Positions 48,601 to 58,535 are shown, counted from the stretch's first letter. The stretch is DNA of 64,000 nt from Romanomermis culicivorax (GCA_963922205.1 CAWUHX010000143.1:310001-374000); one strand, 5' to 3'. Translations and numbers: made by a program. Notes: generated by a model from the sequence alone, not told the origin.

Positions 48601-49330
48601 TAAACGCCTCAGTGAAAGACCAGTTGATGCACCAACCGTACCTGCCAAGGTATAACGAATTCTTTTTTTTGACATGACCTCCACTTGTTCAACGCATAAC
48701 TTTTGTAATTCTTTAATGGACACGTCCTGAGACAGTTAAGATAGCGTAATCACAAAATAATATGCAAAGGGCCTAAATTTCGACCTTTCTATAGTATTTA
48801 TTGCTCGATGTTTATTTTCTCTATATTTATTTTATTCCAAAAAATGATCAGTCCGACAGTTAACTGAAGATTTCTGAGTACTTTTGGAAAAGGGAAAACC
48901 TTGATACTGTCAACTTTTCGATAAACTTTAATCCTGTCAGCTTTTTACACAAATAGAGAAGAAAAGTTTAGCTGTCAAAATCAAAACAGCACAAGTGGGT
49001 GTTTAGAAGGATTCATTGCATATTTCTATCAACTTGGAGCAAACGCAACTTTCAAGAAATCTATTATACTGGATTTACCTTCAGAACATCAGGCAAAATA
49101 GCGTTTAAATGCCGGGCTGGCACGGCGTGAAACATTTGCCGAACCATCTCTGGTCGATTTTTGATATAAGATCCGATCGATCGTAGATCGTCACCGTAAT
49201 CGCTCTCGTCACTATCCGTTAAACTAGAACTTCTTGAAGATGGAGAACGGTCGCGTCGACGACGGTTGCGATCGTCGTGCTCATTCAGATTTGAAATATA
49301 CTTCCGTTTTTTCTTGTGCTTGAATGGCAT
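33518..49330 (-). CDS. CAAP1: CAAP1 homologue (caspase activity and apoptosis inhibitor 1), 15 exons
   Basis: Exons in transcript order: 49079-49330, 48642-48726, 48451-48573, 45893-45989, 41265-41437, 40984-41081, 40681-40780, 39957-40112, 39716-39819, 37673-37961, 36789-37379, 36102-36308, 35781-35979, 33743-34012, 33518-33686. Joined by GT-AG, all phases agree: 2913 nt, 970 aa plus stop. The human protein is about 361 aa, so the middle is greatly expanded: acidic, serine-rich and lysine-rich, probably disordered, with a coiled-coil-like segment in the 591-bp exon (KELKNQRQKIIEKEKKVEKD). Exon 13 could instead start at 36009, in frame, 30 nt longer. The human protein is reported as anti-apoptotic; the role here is inferred. 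A further candidate exon at 42703-42850 was left out because its phase does not fit. Confidence 0.88.
36335..36570. repeat. Repeat pair in CAAP1 introns (other copy 45275-45460)
   Basis: Both copies read in the same orientation: GGGTAGGGGGTAAA-like, CCTACCTGAAACCCTGGGCA-like, TTTATGCATATT, GTGGAGC, TTTTTTGC and ACCCACCCCC. The distance between them (about 8.9 kb) and the divergence suggest an old interspersed family. One lies between CAAP1 exons 11 and 12, the other between exons 4 and 5. Confidence 0.6.
38654..39090. mobile_element. MITE family A, complete copy (437 bp) in a CAAP1 intron
   Basis: Starts CATACATGTAATGGGG and ends CCCCGTTACATGTATG, with a perfect 8-bp duplication TATCAAAG at 38646-38653 and 39091-39098. 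Internal landmarks: CGTCGACCATATGGCTAGCC, TTGAACAAAAAATTG, GC hairpin GGGCGCTTCGCGCC (38888), and AATTACTGACCCCCGG near the right end. Lies between CAAP1 exons 9 and 10. Confidence 0.92.
40150..40330. mobile_element. MITE family A remnant in a CAAP1 intron
   Basis: Carries AAATCGTCGACTACGTGACT and TTTGCCAGTC words in family A order, then AAAATGTTCAAAA. Both ends are lost. Lies between CAAP1 exons 7 and 8. Confidence 0.5.
41640..41820. repeat. GTTAACACGTGT-rich repeat in a CAAP1 intron
   Basis: Contains CGTAAGCATAAAGGCCGTTA and CGTAAACATAAAGGCGAGTT as near-direct repeats about 105 bp apart. Between and after them are iterations of TTAACACGTGT/ACTCGTGTTA, many self-complementary. It may be a small MITE; no duplication of the target was defined. 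Confidence 0.45.
42703..42850 (-). other. Possible alternative CAAP1 exon, unplaced
   Basis: An open minus-strand stretch (KEIRKQKMTMHREPIVFLN, then LRKRAATYAGSSLS) ends at a good donor (GTAAGG) but has only an AAG acceptor. Its phase (starts after 1 nt, ends phase 0) matches neither exon 4 nor exon 5. Skipping it gives a perfectly phased transcript, so I treat it as chance or as a minor isoform. Confidence 0.2.
43761..44589. repeat. Long GC-hairpin repeat inserted in a hAT MITE (829 bp)
   Basis: Colinear with 14820-15645 plus 19960-20257. Hairpins: CCGGCGCTTCGCGCTGG (43820), CCGGCGCTACGCGCCGG (44188), CCGGCGCTCGGCGCCGG (44309). The left joint is GAGGCAGTA|ACTCTAAACC and the right joint ACGGTGA|TGCACACAG. 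The intact hAT MITE at 51171-51332 reads GAGGCAGTATGCACACAG (complement strand), so the insertion joints are exact and show no target duplication. Lies in CAAP1 intron 4. Confidence 0.8.
44590..44685. mobile_element. hAT MITE, right piece of a split copy
   Basis: TGCACACAGTATATCCGCGT, then GGGGCTATTCAGTGAAAAAA and the end CCTGTGCACGGCCCTG. It is the complement of 51176-51262. The left piece is 43725-43760 (CGGCCGCCCCCCACCCCC, GAGGCAGTA). The 829-bp repeat separates them. Confidence 0.75.
45532..45612. repeat. ATCCGGAT-type short repeat
   Basis: Iterations of ATCCGGATAT and TATCCAGATATCC, mostly palindromic, over about 80 bp in CAAP1 intron 4. Confidence 0.7.
46715..47055. mobile_element. MITE family A, diverged copy (341 bp) in a CAAP1 intron
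   Basis: Starts CATACATATAACGGAGC and ends CAATTAAATGTATG. Flanks TTTATGAT (46707-46714) and TTTACGAT (47056-47063) differ at one base. Opposite orientation to 38654-39090. It is shorter because the CTAGCCATA region is deleted. The hairpin region near 46906 is decayed. Confidence 0.8.
48642..49330 (-). CDS. CAAP1: CAAP1 exons 1-2: conserved N-terminal domain
   Basis: Exon 1 begins with a basic, RS-like stretch (RNRRRRDRSPSSRSSS), then SIGSYIKNRPEMVRQMF and LNAILPDVLK, matching family VSFYISDKKEMLQQCF and LQKMLPDVLK. Exon 2 continues with VSIKELQKLCVEQVEVMSKK, matching family CSIEEIKKLCQEQLELLSEK. Exon 1 is exactly 84 codons, so the first intron is phase 0. The ATG at 49330 is the first in a frame with this domain. 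Confidence 0.9.
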
Positions 49331-51170
49331 TACAGCCTCCTGCTCGTCAGTTTACTAAAAAAAGAGAAAAATACTTCAACTCAAACGTATCAATGTCAAT
49401 ACAAGCTCGAATTTACTGATAGAAGTGAATTTTAATACCTAAGGAATAGATTCGACTAGACTAGATACAACTAGATACTATATACTACAACCATTTTCAA
49501 ATAAGTCTCGGACTAGAAAAAAATCCATAAGCAGGAGATGACCATGCATATCAAGTCAAGAATTTCTCAATTCATATGGTAGTCTGGACTGCTAGAAAAA
49601 ATGGATAAGGAGACAGTGCTTTTTGTGCACGGAAATTAGTGCTAATTGACACAAGAGGCCAAAAAATATGCGAAAATGGTGCACAAATGTTTTCTCGTTA
49701 AAAACACACTGATAACCGTGAAAATATTTTTTGAAAAATGAAACTAAATGTAACACTGAATTGTTATATGTACGTAAAAATGTTACATAGACTCGTATAT
49801 CCAATTCATTCAATCACGCAAGTGAAATAAGAAAAAACACAAAACAAAAAAACATCCACAGAACAGTTTACGATTCACGAAATAAAATTCTGAGAGAATT
49901 CAAATATCTATAAAATTCTTCAGGAAATTTGTTCACATTGTTCTTTCACCGGGAACAAATTTCTTTCCAATGAATATGTAAAGATTGCAGACGTCTAAAA
50001 ATTTCTGCTCCAATAACACAAATATCAATTCGACAAAAATTTTGTTTGCGTTCGAGCCAGATAAAGGTAATTAATATTAAGGATGTCCCTGTGCCACTTT
50101 TTCTGCTGGTGCAAGTGTCTAAGTATCTGCGCCAGTGCCGGTTTCAATTATGCATGTTTTTTATGAATTTTGTTTCGACTTGCTTGACCATGACCAGGTA
50201 CAAGAACCGCTTCCTCAACAATAACCAGAAAGATCGAATTAAGTGTTTAGAAATTGACTGCGTGTTGGCTGACATGGAACACGAAAATCAGGAAATGATC
50301 AGCGAACTGTTGAAGAAATTTATTGGACTATTGGAAAATTAAGAAGGATGAATATCGTTTGCATGCAAACCTTATGCGATGATTCTTCTGTGCTCTGAGG
50401 ACACGGATAGAGCTTTTTGTACCCCAAGCTAACGCCTCCAGAATAAAAAATTAATTTTTTGGACAATGGAAAAGATTAGGAAACGCAAATTCTAAAAACA
50501 GATTATGAAAGTCTTGAATGAACTTAAAACTACAATAATGCAATAAGACATACATAACTATACCTCTAAATTGGTGAATAAATCAAAGACAAAGAAAATT
50601 TTTGAATAATGTAAATTCCAATCTTGAGAACAAAGTCAGTACGCCAGCCCTAGAGTAGAACAATATGGCATTAAATAGATCAGAAGACATTGTATAAATT
50701 TTCAAATAATTTCTTTTGTTCAGCCTTCAAAGTAGATAATGGTATTGTTCAAATTAATGAGTCGGAATTTCAACATACTGTTGCTAAAGTTAGTGGCATT
50801 GCTCTCCCAGAGGATTATTTTGAAATTCTTCATCAGTCGGTCCAGATGGTTTACCAGTTATCATCTCTAAAAAAGTGGCTCATTTTTTGCCTATCCCTAT
50901 GAAACGATATTCACTATTTCACAACTTATTGGTAAACTACCAAAGATTTGGAGAACAGCAAATTAGATACCCCCACTAAAAAGGTTATATGTATGACGTC
51001 AGCAACTAAAGATCAGTCTTGATTTCCGCTGTCAGCTGCAGACTATTAGAAAAATTGATAAAAGCCCAGTTAATGAATTTTCTAATGGCAAATAAATGTT
51101 TATGTCAAAACTAATTTAGTTTAATGCCCAAAAGATCATATGAAACTCGGTTACTTCTAATACATGGACT
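49331..51170. other. No recognised gene; two unassigned plus-strand frames
   Basis: Upstream of CAAP1. A frame at 50046-50342 ends DMEHENQEMISELLKKFIGL. About 350 bp on, 50690-50902 reads VDNGIVQINESEFQHTVAKV and LPEDYFEILHQSVQMV, continuing in another frame as KKVAHFLPIPMKRYSLFHN. Composition and punctuation look coding-like, but I recognise no family. They could be exons of one decayed gene or a transposon-derived sequence. The CAAP1 promoter should lie near 49331-49500; no motif stands out. Confidence 0.3.
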
Positions 51171-51332
51171 CAGGGTCGTGCGCAGGATTTTTTCATGAGG
51201 GGAGGCTAGATTTTTTCACTGAATAGCCCCATAAAATGTTGATCTTACGCGGATATACTGTGTGCATACTGCCTCAACGGTGGGGGGATGGGCGGCCGCT
51301 CCCCGCCCCCCCCCCCATTGTGCACGGCCCTG
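51171..51332. mobile_element. hAT MITE, intact copy (162 bp)
   Basis: Starts CAGGGTCGTGCGCAGG and ends GTGCACGGCCCTG, with an 8-bp duplication CATGGACT (51163-51170) and CATGGAAT (51333-51340), one mismatch. The interior includes a long C run and a NotI-like GCGGCCGC. It is the complement of the split copy at 43725-43760 plus 44590-44685 and documents that copy's state before insertion. Confidence 0.88.
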
Positions 51333-51639
51333 CATGGAATATTTAGTGCATAAAACAGGTTTCTTTTGTTTTTCAGCAATGGGCCAATTGGTTTGTAAAG
51401 CGAAATTTCCACAAGCCAAGCCGGCAAATCTACAAGCCCAAAATTCACTATTTTTATGTTGAAAATACTCAATAATATGCACTGCCCGTACCACTATTTT
51501 GTTCAATAACAACTCTTTTTTATTCAATAACAACGATTGCAGTGCAGCGTTTTCTTTGCTCTGGAATTTTTTCTACATGAGAAACGAACTAAAAATTTTT
51601 TCCCCATCTTCCAAAATTTGTCTATATTTTTTAAAACGT

Positions 51640-53300
51640 TTATAAGGTAGCTACCGATGCTTTCTTTCTGTACATATTTTAGGTGTATACCCAAACATTC
51701 TAATTTTTTCGGCGTCAGTAACCTGCGAAAATGAGGAAAAAATTGAGAAAATTCTAGTCAGGTCAGTCAAATTGAGCTGATGAACGGTACAATAGTGTTC
51801 TACAACAGTTGAAAGCGTATTAACAATAGATTTATCACTAATTTATTTGTTATTAACAGTTTTGTGTTCCGATTAAAGTTATCGAATTTTAATTATTTTT
51901 TATTCGCAGAGCGCCGGAAAAAGTTGATTTTTACTTTCTAAAACGCGTGGGAAATGAATCTTCGCAACGCTAGGAAATAAATTAAAATCAAACTATTGGG
52001 TAATTTGTTTCTCATTCAGGCGCGAAGCGCTGGAAATTTTTTTGAGTTTTTACGTTCTAAACTGCTGGAAAATGAATAGGAGCTCTAACTTTTGATTTAA
52101 CAGTAAAGTGTTTTAAGGAATATGACGTAATAGGTATTAATTTCTGGAAAAATTTTATATACTATACTTTACAAACATTGCTGAAACACTTCAGAACGGT
52201 ATAAAATATGTTTGTAACAACTTTCTAAAGTTCAACTACTTTTTTTTGTGCACCGACATTTGTACTAAATGGCACAAAAGGCCAAAAAAATTGGGCCAAT
52301 GGCACAAAAAAAGTTTTATTCTCTAAAAACATACTGAAAACTCCGAAAAAGTTTTACGCCAAAAGTTTTATAAACATATAATTAAAGCAACTTTCACCGC
52401 ACTAATATACGTAAAATCGTGTTCATCCTTTTTTCATTGGTTTACAATTCAAAAACAAATGGAATGCTGCGAGAATTCAAATATCTCAATATAGAATTGT
52501 TTAGGACCGAAACAATATATAATTGTTTAGGACCGAAACAATATAGAATTGTTTCGGAAATATTTACTTTCTATCAATTTTCTAGCAACAATGTAAAGAT
52601 TGCATTGAGGATGTCTATGATTGTTTACTCCTGAAGACCATTGGGTCAAAAGGTGAGCAAATTTTTGGTCAAAAAATTGTACCAACGATATCAATTTTTC
52701 TACTTGAATCAAACACCAAAATAAGAATTTCAGTTTCCAATCTGAATCCTACTGAAAGAACGGAGGAAGTTCATTCATCAGTCATTGACAATCTGCAATT
52801 TTTTGCGATTATACAAATATACTTTTCGAAGAGAATTCGCTTGCGTTCGAGTCAAATACAAGTAGTTGATATTATATTCCTTGACTCGGTGCGATGCGCC
52901 GAAAAAATTTTACGTTTTCAGTCCCTTAGAATGCCTAAAAATCATAGAAATTTAGTCTTTGACCCCAGTTAAAAAGCTCAACATTTTCTAGGGCATTCCA
53001 TTACTTTCTTGTGCCAAAAATTAGTACGTTTTGGCACAAAAAAACTGGAAACAACATTAAGCATTGCCGAGCGAGATCTGTCATCAATTAATATTTGTCA
53101 AAGAAATTTATCAATTTTTTCTGACAAATTTTCTGGCTTAGTCTTAGGCTTAGGTTTACCCTTAAGCTTAGACTTACGAACAGGAGGCAGTAAAGTACTT
53201 TTTTTCGATTAATTAAATTGATGACTTATTTTTTCCTACCAGTCAAATAGATGACAGTTCTTTTTGAGCGGTCGAAGATTCAATTTTTTTTAGTTGTAAG
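51640..53300. repeat. Mixed GC-hairpin and GGCACAAAA repeats, no gene
   Basis: GC hairpins at about 51903, 52019 and 52884, each followed by AAATTTT and a TTCTAGAA-like or TTAGAATG word. GGCACAAAAA/TTTTTGTGCC words occur near 52250-52310 and 53010-53045; the same words recur near 49610, 55410, 58930, 60610 and 60760. The short duplication TTTAGGACCGAAACAATATA is present twice at 52500-52545. 53301-53531 holds nothing I can name. Confidence 0.55.
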
Positions 53301-53531
53301 CAGTACCGTATCCAGGATTTGTCCAAGGAGAGAGCGGGTTTTCGAAAATTTTAAAAAGTATCATTTTACGTAGCGTAGGTACTATAAGTCCTGAAATTCA
53401 ACTAAATGAAGAATTTTATACAGATGTATATATCTATTAGAAAATAATGTGTAAGAATTTTTAGCTATCGGTAATATACAGGTCGATCCTTATCGTACGG
53501 AATTCTAGTGAAAAAAAAATTTCGTACCATC

Positions 53532-53975
53532 CATACATGTAATTGGGAGAGGGAAGTGCTATGGGAACCCCCCCCCCAGAAATCTTCGACCATATAACTA
53601 GTCATTGGGCGACCGCCCTTCTATGATTTTCTAGTCCTATGGCTAGCCATATGGTAGCCGTAGGAACCCCCATACTTTTGGTGGGAAAAATACTGAAAAA
53701 CGTTAATTTTTTTGATAAAAAATGTCAATTTTTGAACAAAAAATTGTCAAAAATGTCAATTTTTTCGGCGCCTCGCGCCCCATGAATACATTTTTTCGGT
53801 CTTTTTAAGAAAAAGTTATAATTCTTTGAATTATTTTGCGGACTTTTTTCGTGAAAAAATCGATTTTCCCCTCGAGAGACCCCTCCCCCTAAAATTTTGG
53901 TAATTACTGACCCCCGGCCCCAAAAAAGTCGTCCGACCCCCCCCCCCCGGACCTCGGGTCCCCGTTAAATGTGTG
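53532..53975. mobile_element. MITE family A, complete copy (444 bp)
   Basis: Starts CATACATGTAATTGGG and ends CCCCGTTAAATGTGTG, flanked by GTACCATC (53524-53531) and GTATCATC (53976-53983), one mismatch. Contains CTAGCCATATGGTAGCC, the GC hairpin CGGCGCCTCGCGCC (53766) and C runs at both sides. Same orientation as 38654-39090 and 57198-57618. Confidence 0.9.
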
Positions 53976-54059
53976 GTATCATCCCACCCATTTCCGTACA
54001 ATTATTATTTCCCACTTGCTTCATATCTTGTAGGTAGTTCAAAGTATACATCGTAAAAG

Positions 54060-54831
54060 TTGGAACATGCTTGCTCACTCTAAAATTGATAAATTGACTT
54101 CACTTTTATCGGAAAAACGATTAAACGCTTATTTTCTTGAACTTCATTCGAATCGCGTCAGTTCTAAACTTTTACAACTGTATTTCATGAGTTTTGAAAG
54201 AAAATAATGAAAATCCTGGCAAAAGCATCGATAAATTTTCATTTCAAGGCTTCTAAAATGTCGGAGAATGCATTTTTCAGCTTACTCTTCTGCAACCATA
54301 CTAGGTGAACGATCGTAAAGATAAGTTGCAAAAAATTTCGGCAGCAGACAACCGATCTTTCAGTCGAAGATCTTTAATGTCGGCGCGCACGCCGTAAAAT
54401 TTTTCAAAATTTCAATATTCTAGAATGCAAGAAAATATATTTTTTTCAACATTTGATTAATACAAAAATTAGGCACCCACCCGATAGTTTGGATTCCTCA
54501 AACAAAAAACATCTGTCATTTTTCTGCGCTGATGATGTTTGAATCATATTTCAAATGGGAAGTTTATGTTCACAAAACGGTAACATATTCAAACACTGCA
54601 AAAGAATCTAGAAAAATTTTGATTTTTTCAATTATATCAAGAAACAATACAAGATCGGACATTCATTCACGATCTGTTAACGTTCAAAAGATATAAACAG
54701 ACGGACGACATTTTTCATCTGTGAACTAGAAACATGCAAAATTTCCGGCGATTCAGGATTTTTTATTTTAAAACGCATGCAAACGAATTTCAAGACAGTA
54801 AATCATATAACTTATTGAAAAGAATCGTCAG
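54060..54831. repeat. Copies of the inverted-arm and 2060-2640 repeats
   Basis: 54060-54190 matches the complement of part of the 3236-3890 arm. 54381-54831 is a diverged copy of about 2060-2535 (hairpin GGCGCGCACGCC, then TTCTAGAATGCAAG, CCGATAGTTTGGATTCC, CAAATGGGAAGTTTATG). The repeat resumes after the MITE at 55056 (GCTTTAGGATGCACTGTGCA) to about 55140, proving the MITE insertion. Confidence 0.7.
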
Positions 54832-55047
54832 CATACTTGTACTTGGGGGGTTGGGGGGGGGGGGGACCCCCCCCCAACTTGGCCAACCCAGTAAACAAAA
54901 TCACATACACCCCAACCCCCCCCCCCCCAGTTTGGAAAAAATTAAAAAAATTTGCCAAAAAGTGTATGTTTTTTGGCGTTTTTTGGGAAAAATTTCGAAT
55001 TTTTTCTACCCCCCCCCCCCCAACTGGTCGGAGGTCTTACAGGTATG
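54832..55047. mobile_element. MITE family B, complete copy (216 bp)
   Basis: Starts CATACTTGTACTTGGGG and ends GGTCTTACAGGTATG, with a perfect duplication ATCGTCAG at 54824-54831 and 55048-55055. The paralogous host at 2521-2545 and 9098-9122 reads GGAATCGTCAGGCTTTAGG with one ATCGTCAG, so those are empty sites. Opposite orientation to 20018-20217. Confidence 0.93.
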
Positions 55048-55263
55048 ATCGTCAGGCTTTAGGATGCACTGTGCATCAAAAAATCCGTACCGTACAGAAA
55101 ACTCGGTAAAAGTTTTCCGTATCAGCCCAAAATAATCCGTCTGGTGGGTCGAAAAAGTCGAAAAAATTTCGAAAATTTTCCAATGCTTTTCCCAATTTTT
55201 CCGAGTTTGGGAGTTGGGTACGGGGTCGACCAAGTTGCCATTGCTGCATCTAGTTGCACCCAT

Positions 55264-56690
55264 CTTATAACGTTATCCACATTTGAACATAGTGGGTTAC
55301 TGGAAGGGAATTAACAGGGCAGGGCTTAGGCATATTCTTAGGCTTAAACTCAGACTTAGGCTTTGACATTATTTAGGCTTGCGCCCTGAGTCTAAACAAA
55401 GAGCTAAAAAAATTTGTGCTAATGGCACAAAAAATATGTTTGTAGCTAGAAATATTACTGAATAGTGAATACTAACGAAACGTTTGATAAAAATATAATC
55501 AAGGCTACATTTACTGAAATACACGTCGATTCGGGTGATAATTGCATATTCCGTATTCCAGAACAGATAGCTCTAAAAATACTACACATCGAAAAAAACA
55601 ATAGCAGATTTAGAACCAGCATTCTTTTTCTGACCAGAAAATCTATAAGCTTCGTGTGGTAGAGTTCAATAAGACGTAATCTGATTCATGCCATATGAGA
55701 TAACCCGCTCTGAAAAGTTTCATAACGGAATTTGAAATTTTGGCTACAGTTAACCACAATGTAGAAATGAAAAAACGCGAGTGATATTCAAATATCGCAA
55801 CGCTGTATTGAAGACAATTGATAATTATGCAAGATTCACCATCGTATACACTGAAATTGGTTGCATCTCTGCTGGTAATCAATCAAAATATTTTTCATTT
55901 CGTTATTACTATAGGAACGCTGTAAAAATATTAATTTTTCCGTTGATGAATTTACGTGAGTTACGTAAAAATTGTTCCCACCTATTTTTCGGCCAATAAC
56001 GTCAGCGAAACTCACCGAGAAAACGGTTTACGATTCAAAAAAAATTGAATGCTGCGAGAATTTAAATAACCTCTATAGAATTGTTCAGGAAGCTTATATT
56101 TTCCTCAATTTTCGGCCACGAATTTCTTTACAACATCGACGCAAAGAATAAATTGATAATGTCTATGATTGCTTACTCCCTAAGAAAACTAAGTCAAAAT
56201 TTGGGCAAATTTTTGGTCGAAAAATGTGCCAATGATATTAATTTTTTTTATTTGAATTAAACACCAAAAATAAAAATTTTTCCATACAAAATATAAATTT
56301 GCTGCCATGATGCAAGTATACTTTTCGAAAAAAATTCGCCAGCCTTCGGACCAAATAAAATTAATTAATATCACATTCCTTGACGCTGCGCAAAGCACAA
56401 AAAACTGATTCACCGCACTAATTTCATTAAAAATGGTGCCACCCTACTTCTAATCTTACCACGTCAGTGAGATGAGAAAAAATAATGCATAGAACGGTTT
56501 ACGATTCAAACCGAAATGAAATGCTGCGAGAATTCAAATATTTCCATAGAATTGGTCAGGAAAATCATATTTTCCTTTAATTTTCGGCTACAAACTGCAT
56601 TCTAACTCCTCAAAGATTTTTTCCACATGGAAACCAAACCCAAAATTTTTTTCCTCATTTTCCGAAAATTTTCCACATTTTAAAAAACGT
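55264..56690. other. AT-rich repeat remnants, no gene
   Basis: Contains several diverged copies of one short block: TGCTGCGAGAATTCAAATAT followed by ATAGAATTG and CAGGAAA (about 56040-56110, 56515-56570; also 52465-52500). This looks like an old tandem or interspersed family. A LINE fragment starts at about 56700. Confidence 0.4.
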
Positions 56691-56699
56691 TTATAATGT

Positions 56700-58535
56700 G
56701 ACAACGTATGCTTTTTTCTGGAAAGAAGCTTTAGTCATACCTATTTTTAAAAAAGGAAATCCTCATGTATTCGATAATTATAGACCTATATCACTTTTCT
56801 GTGCTCCTTGCAAAGTTATGAAATCAATCTTAAATAATTATATGATGGTAATATTTATCTATAGAAAAAATAATAAAGCCTGAGCAATTTGGTTTTGTGA
56901 AGGAAAAGGCTTGTAATACACAGCTGTTTAAATGTAAAAATCAATGGACCAAACTTCTAGATCTAAATAAATCCATTGATATTCTCTACATTGCTTTTTG
57001 TAAAGCTTTTGATTCAGTAGTCCATTCCAAACTATTACCAAAATTACATAATATTGGTTTCAGTGGCCTCTTAATAAAATGTAACAAACTAAACTCAAAG
57101 AGTTAAAATTGAATCTTCAATTAATAAACCTGTTTTAAGTGGAGTCCCACAAGGTAGTGTTTATAAATGATATTATTGATAACGTTAAGCATAGCAGCAT
57201 ACATGTAATTGGGGGGAAGTGCTATGGGATCCCCCCCCCAGAAATCGTCGACCATATGGCTAGCCATTGGGCGACCCCCCCCCCAGGATTTTCCAATCCT
57301 ATGGCTAGCCATATGGTAGCCCTAGGGACCCCCATAGTTTTAGTCGGGAAAATACTGAAAAATGTCAATTTTTGAACAAAAAATGGTCAAAAACGTCAAT
57401 TTTCCCGGCGCTTCGCGCCATAAGTACATATTTTATCATTTTTTAGACAAAAATTACTACTTTTCAAACCGTTTTTCGAACATTGTTCATGGAAAAAATC
57501 GGAGTTTTTTTCCTTCAGGGACCCCTCCCCCAAAATTTTGAGAATTACTGACCCCAGGCCCCAAAAAAGTGCTCCAAACCCCCCCCCCCCCAGACCTCGG
57601 AGCTCCGTTACATGTATGCATAGCAGTATTCTTTTATTTGCTGATGATGTGAAAATGTTTAACACATCTGATAAATCTACTCAGCTTCAATCTGATTTAG
57701 ATACTATTACTCAATCGGCTACAAATTGGCAGCTGAATATTTCTTATTCTTAATGTTCTGTCTTTTATGTATAATAGGGCATAAAAATCCGAAAAACCAA
57801 TATATATTAGGAAATGAAATTGTAACTGATTCTGACTTGGCTGTAAAAGATCTTGGTGCTTATACATTAACAATGATTTATCTTCTGGGTTACATCGTGA
57901 AAACATAGCCTCTAGCAACTAGGATTTCCAGTTTATTACGAAAAGCGCTTTTCTCCAAAAATATCTGCCTTTTTTTCAAAGCATTTAAAACTTATGTTAG
58001 ACCTATCCTTGAATATTGCTCTCCTGTTTTCAATCCTTATCAAATTTCTGAATATTTATAAGCTTGAAAAAGTTCAACGCCATTTTTAAAAACAAATTCT
58101 TTGGAATCTCGATTTAACATATGAAGATTGCTTGAAACACCTTAATTTAGAACGGTTAGAAAAAAGAATACACATCGACTTATGTTTAATGCATAAAATT
58201 TTGAATAATCAAGCTTTACCATGAAGTGATTTTTTCACGCATCCTCATTCTACAAATACTAGAGCTTTTGAGCAAAATAATTTTGTTGTTGAAAAATGTA
58301 ATATAAATTGAACTGTAACAATTTTTCAAAATTTAAGAATATAATAAAACAAGTGGACTCCAGCGATTTTCTAAAGGGGCGCAAGTAAGCAAAAAGTAAG
58401 CCTTTGCGCTACCTGAGTATGTCTTTTTACGAACCTGTTATTTATATTTCCAGTTATCATTTATTTTTCCGCTACAACTTATTTGTTTTGTTTTTTCATC
58501 GACATACTCAAATAAAATATTATTATTTATTATTA
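56700..58535 (+). pseudogene. Non-LTR retrotransposon (jockey/RTE-like), decayed, MITE inside
   Basis: Reverse-transcriptase blocks in order: VIPIFKKGNPHVFDNYRPIS, EQFGFVKEKACNTQ (near 56883), IDILYIAFCKAFDSVVHSKL, SGVPQGSV (near 57140), LFADDVKMFN with the catalytic FADD box, then AFKTYVRPILEYCSPVFNPY (about 57980) and LNLERLEKRIHIDLCLMHK (about 58140). The 5' part, including any endonuclease, is absent. Several frameshifts and stops exist. The 3' end is an AATAAAATATTATTATTTA tail near 58535. A family A MITE (57198-57618) interrupts the RT domain. Clade is uncertain. Confidence 0.85.
57198..57618. mobile_element. MITE family A, complete copy (421 bp) inside the LINE
   Basis: Starts CATACATGTAATTGGG and ends CTCCGTTACATGTATG, with a perfect duplication CATAGCAG at 57190-57197 and 57619-57626. 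Removing the element plus one duplication rejoins NVKHSS with ILLFADD in one frame, so the LINE frame was open here when the MITE landed. It has the GC hairpin CCGGCGCTTCGCGCC (57406). Confidence 0.95.
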
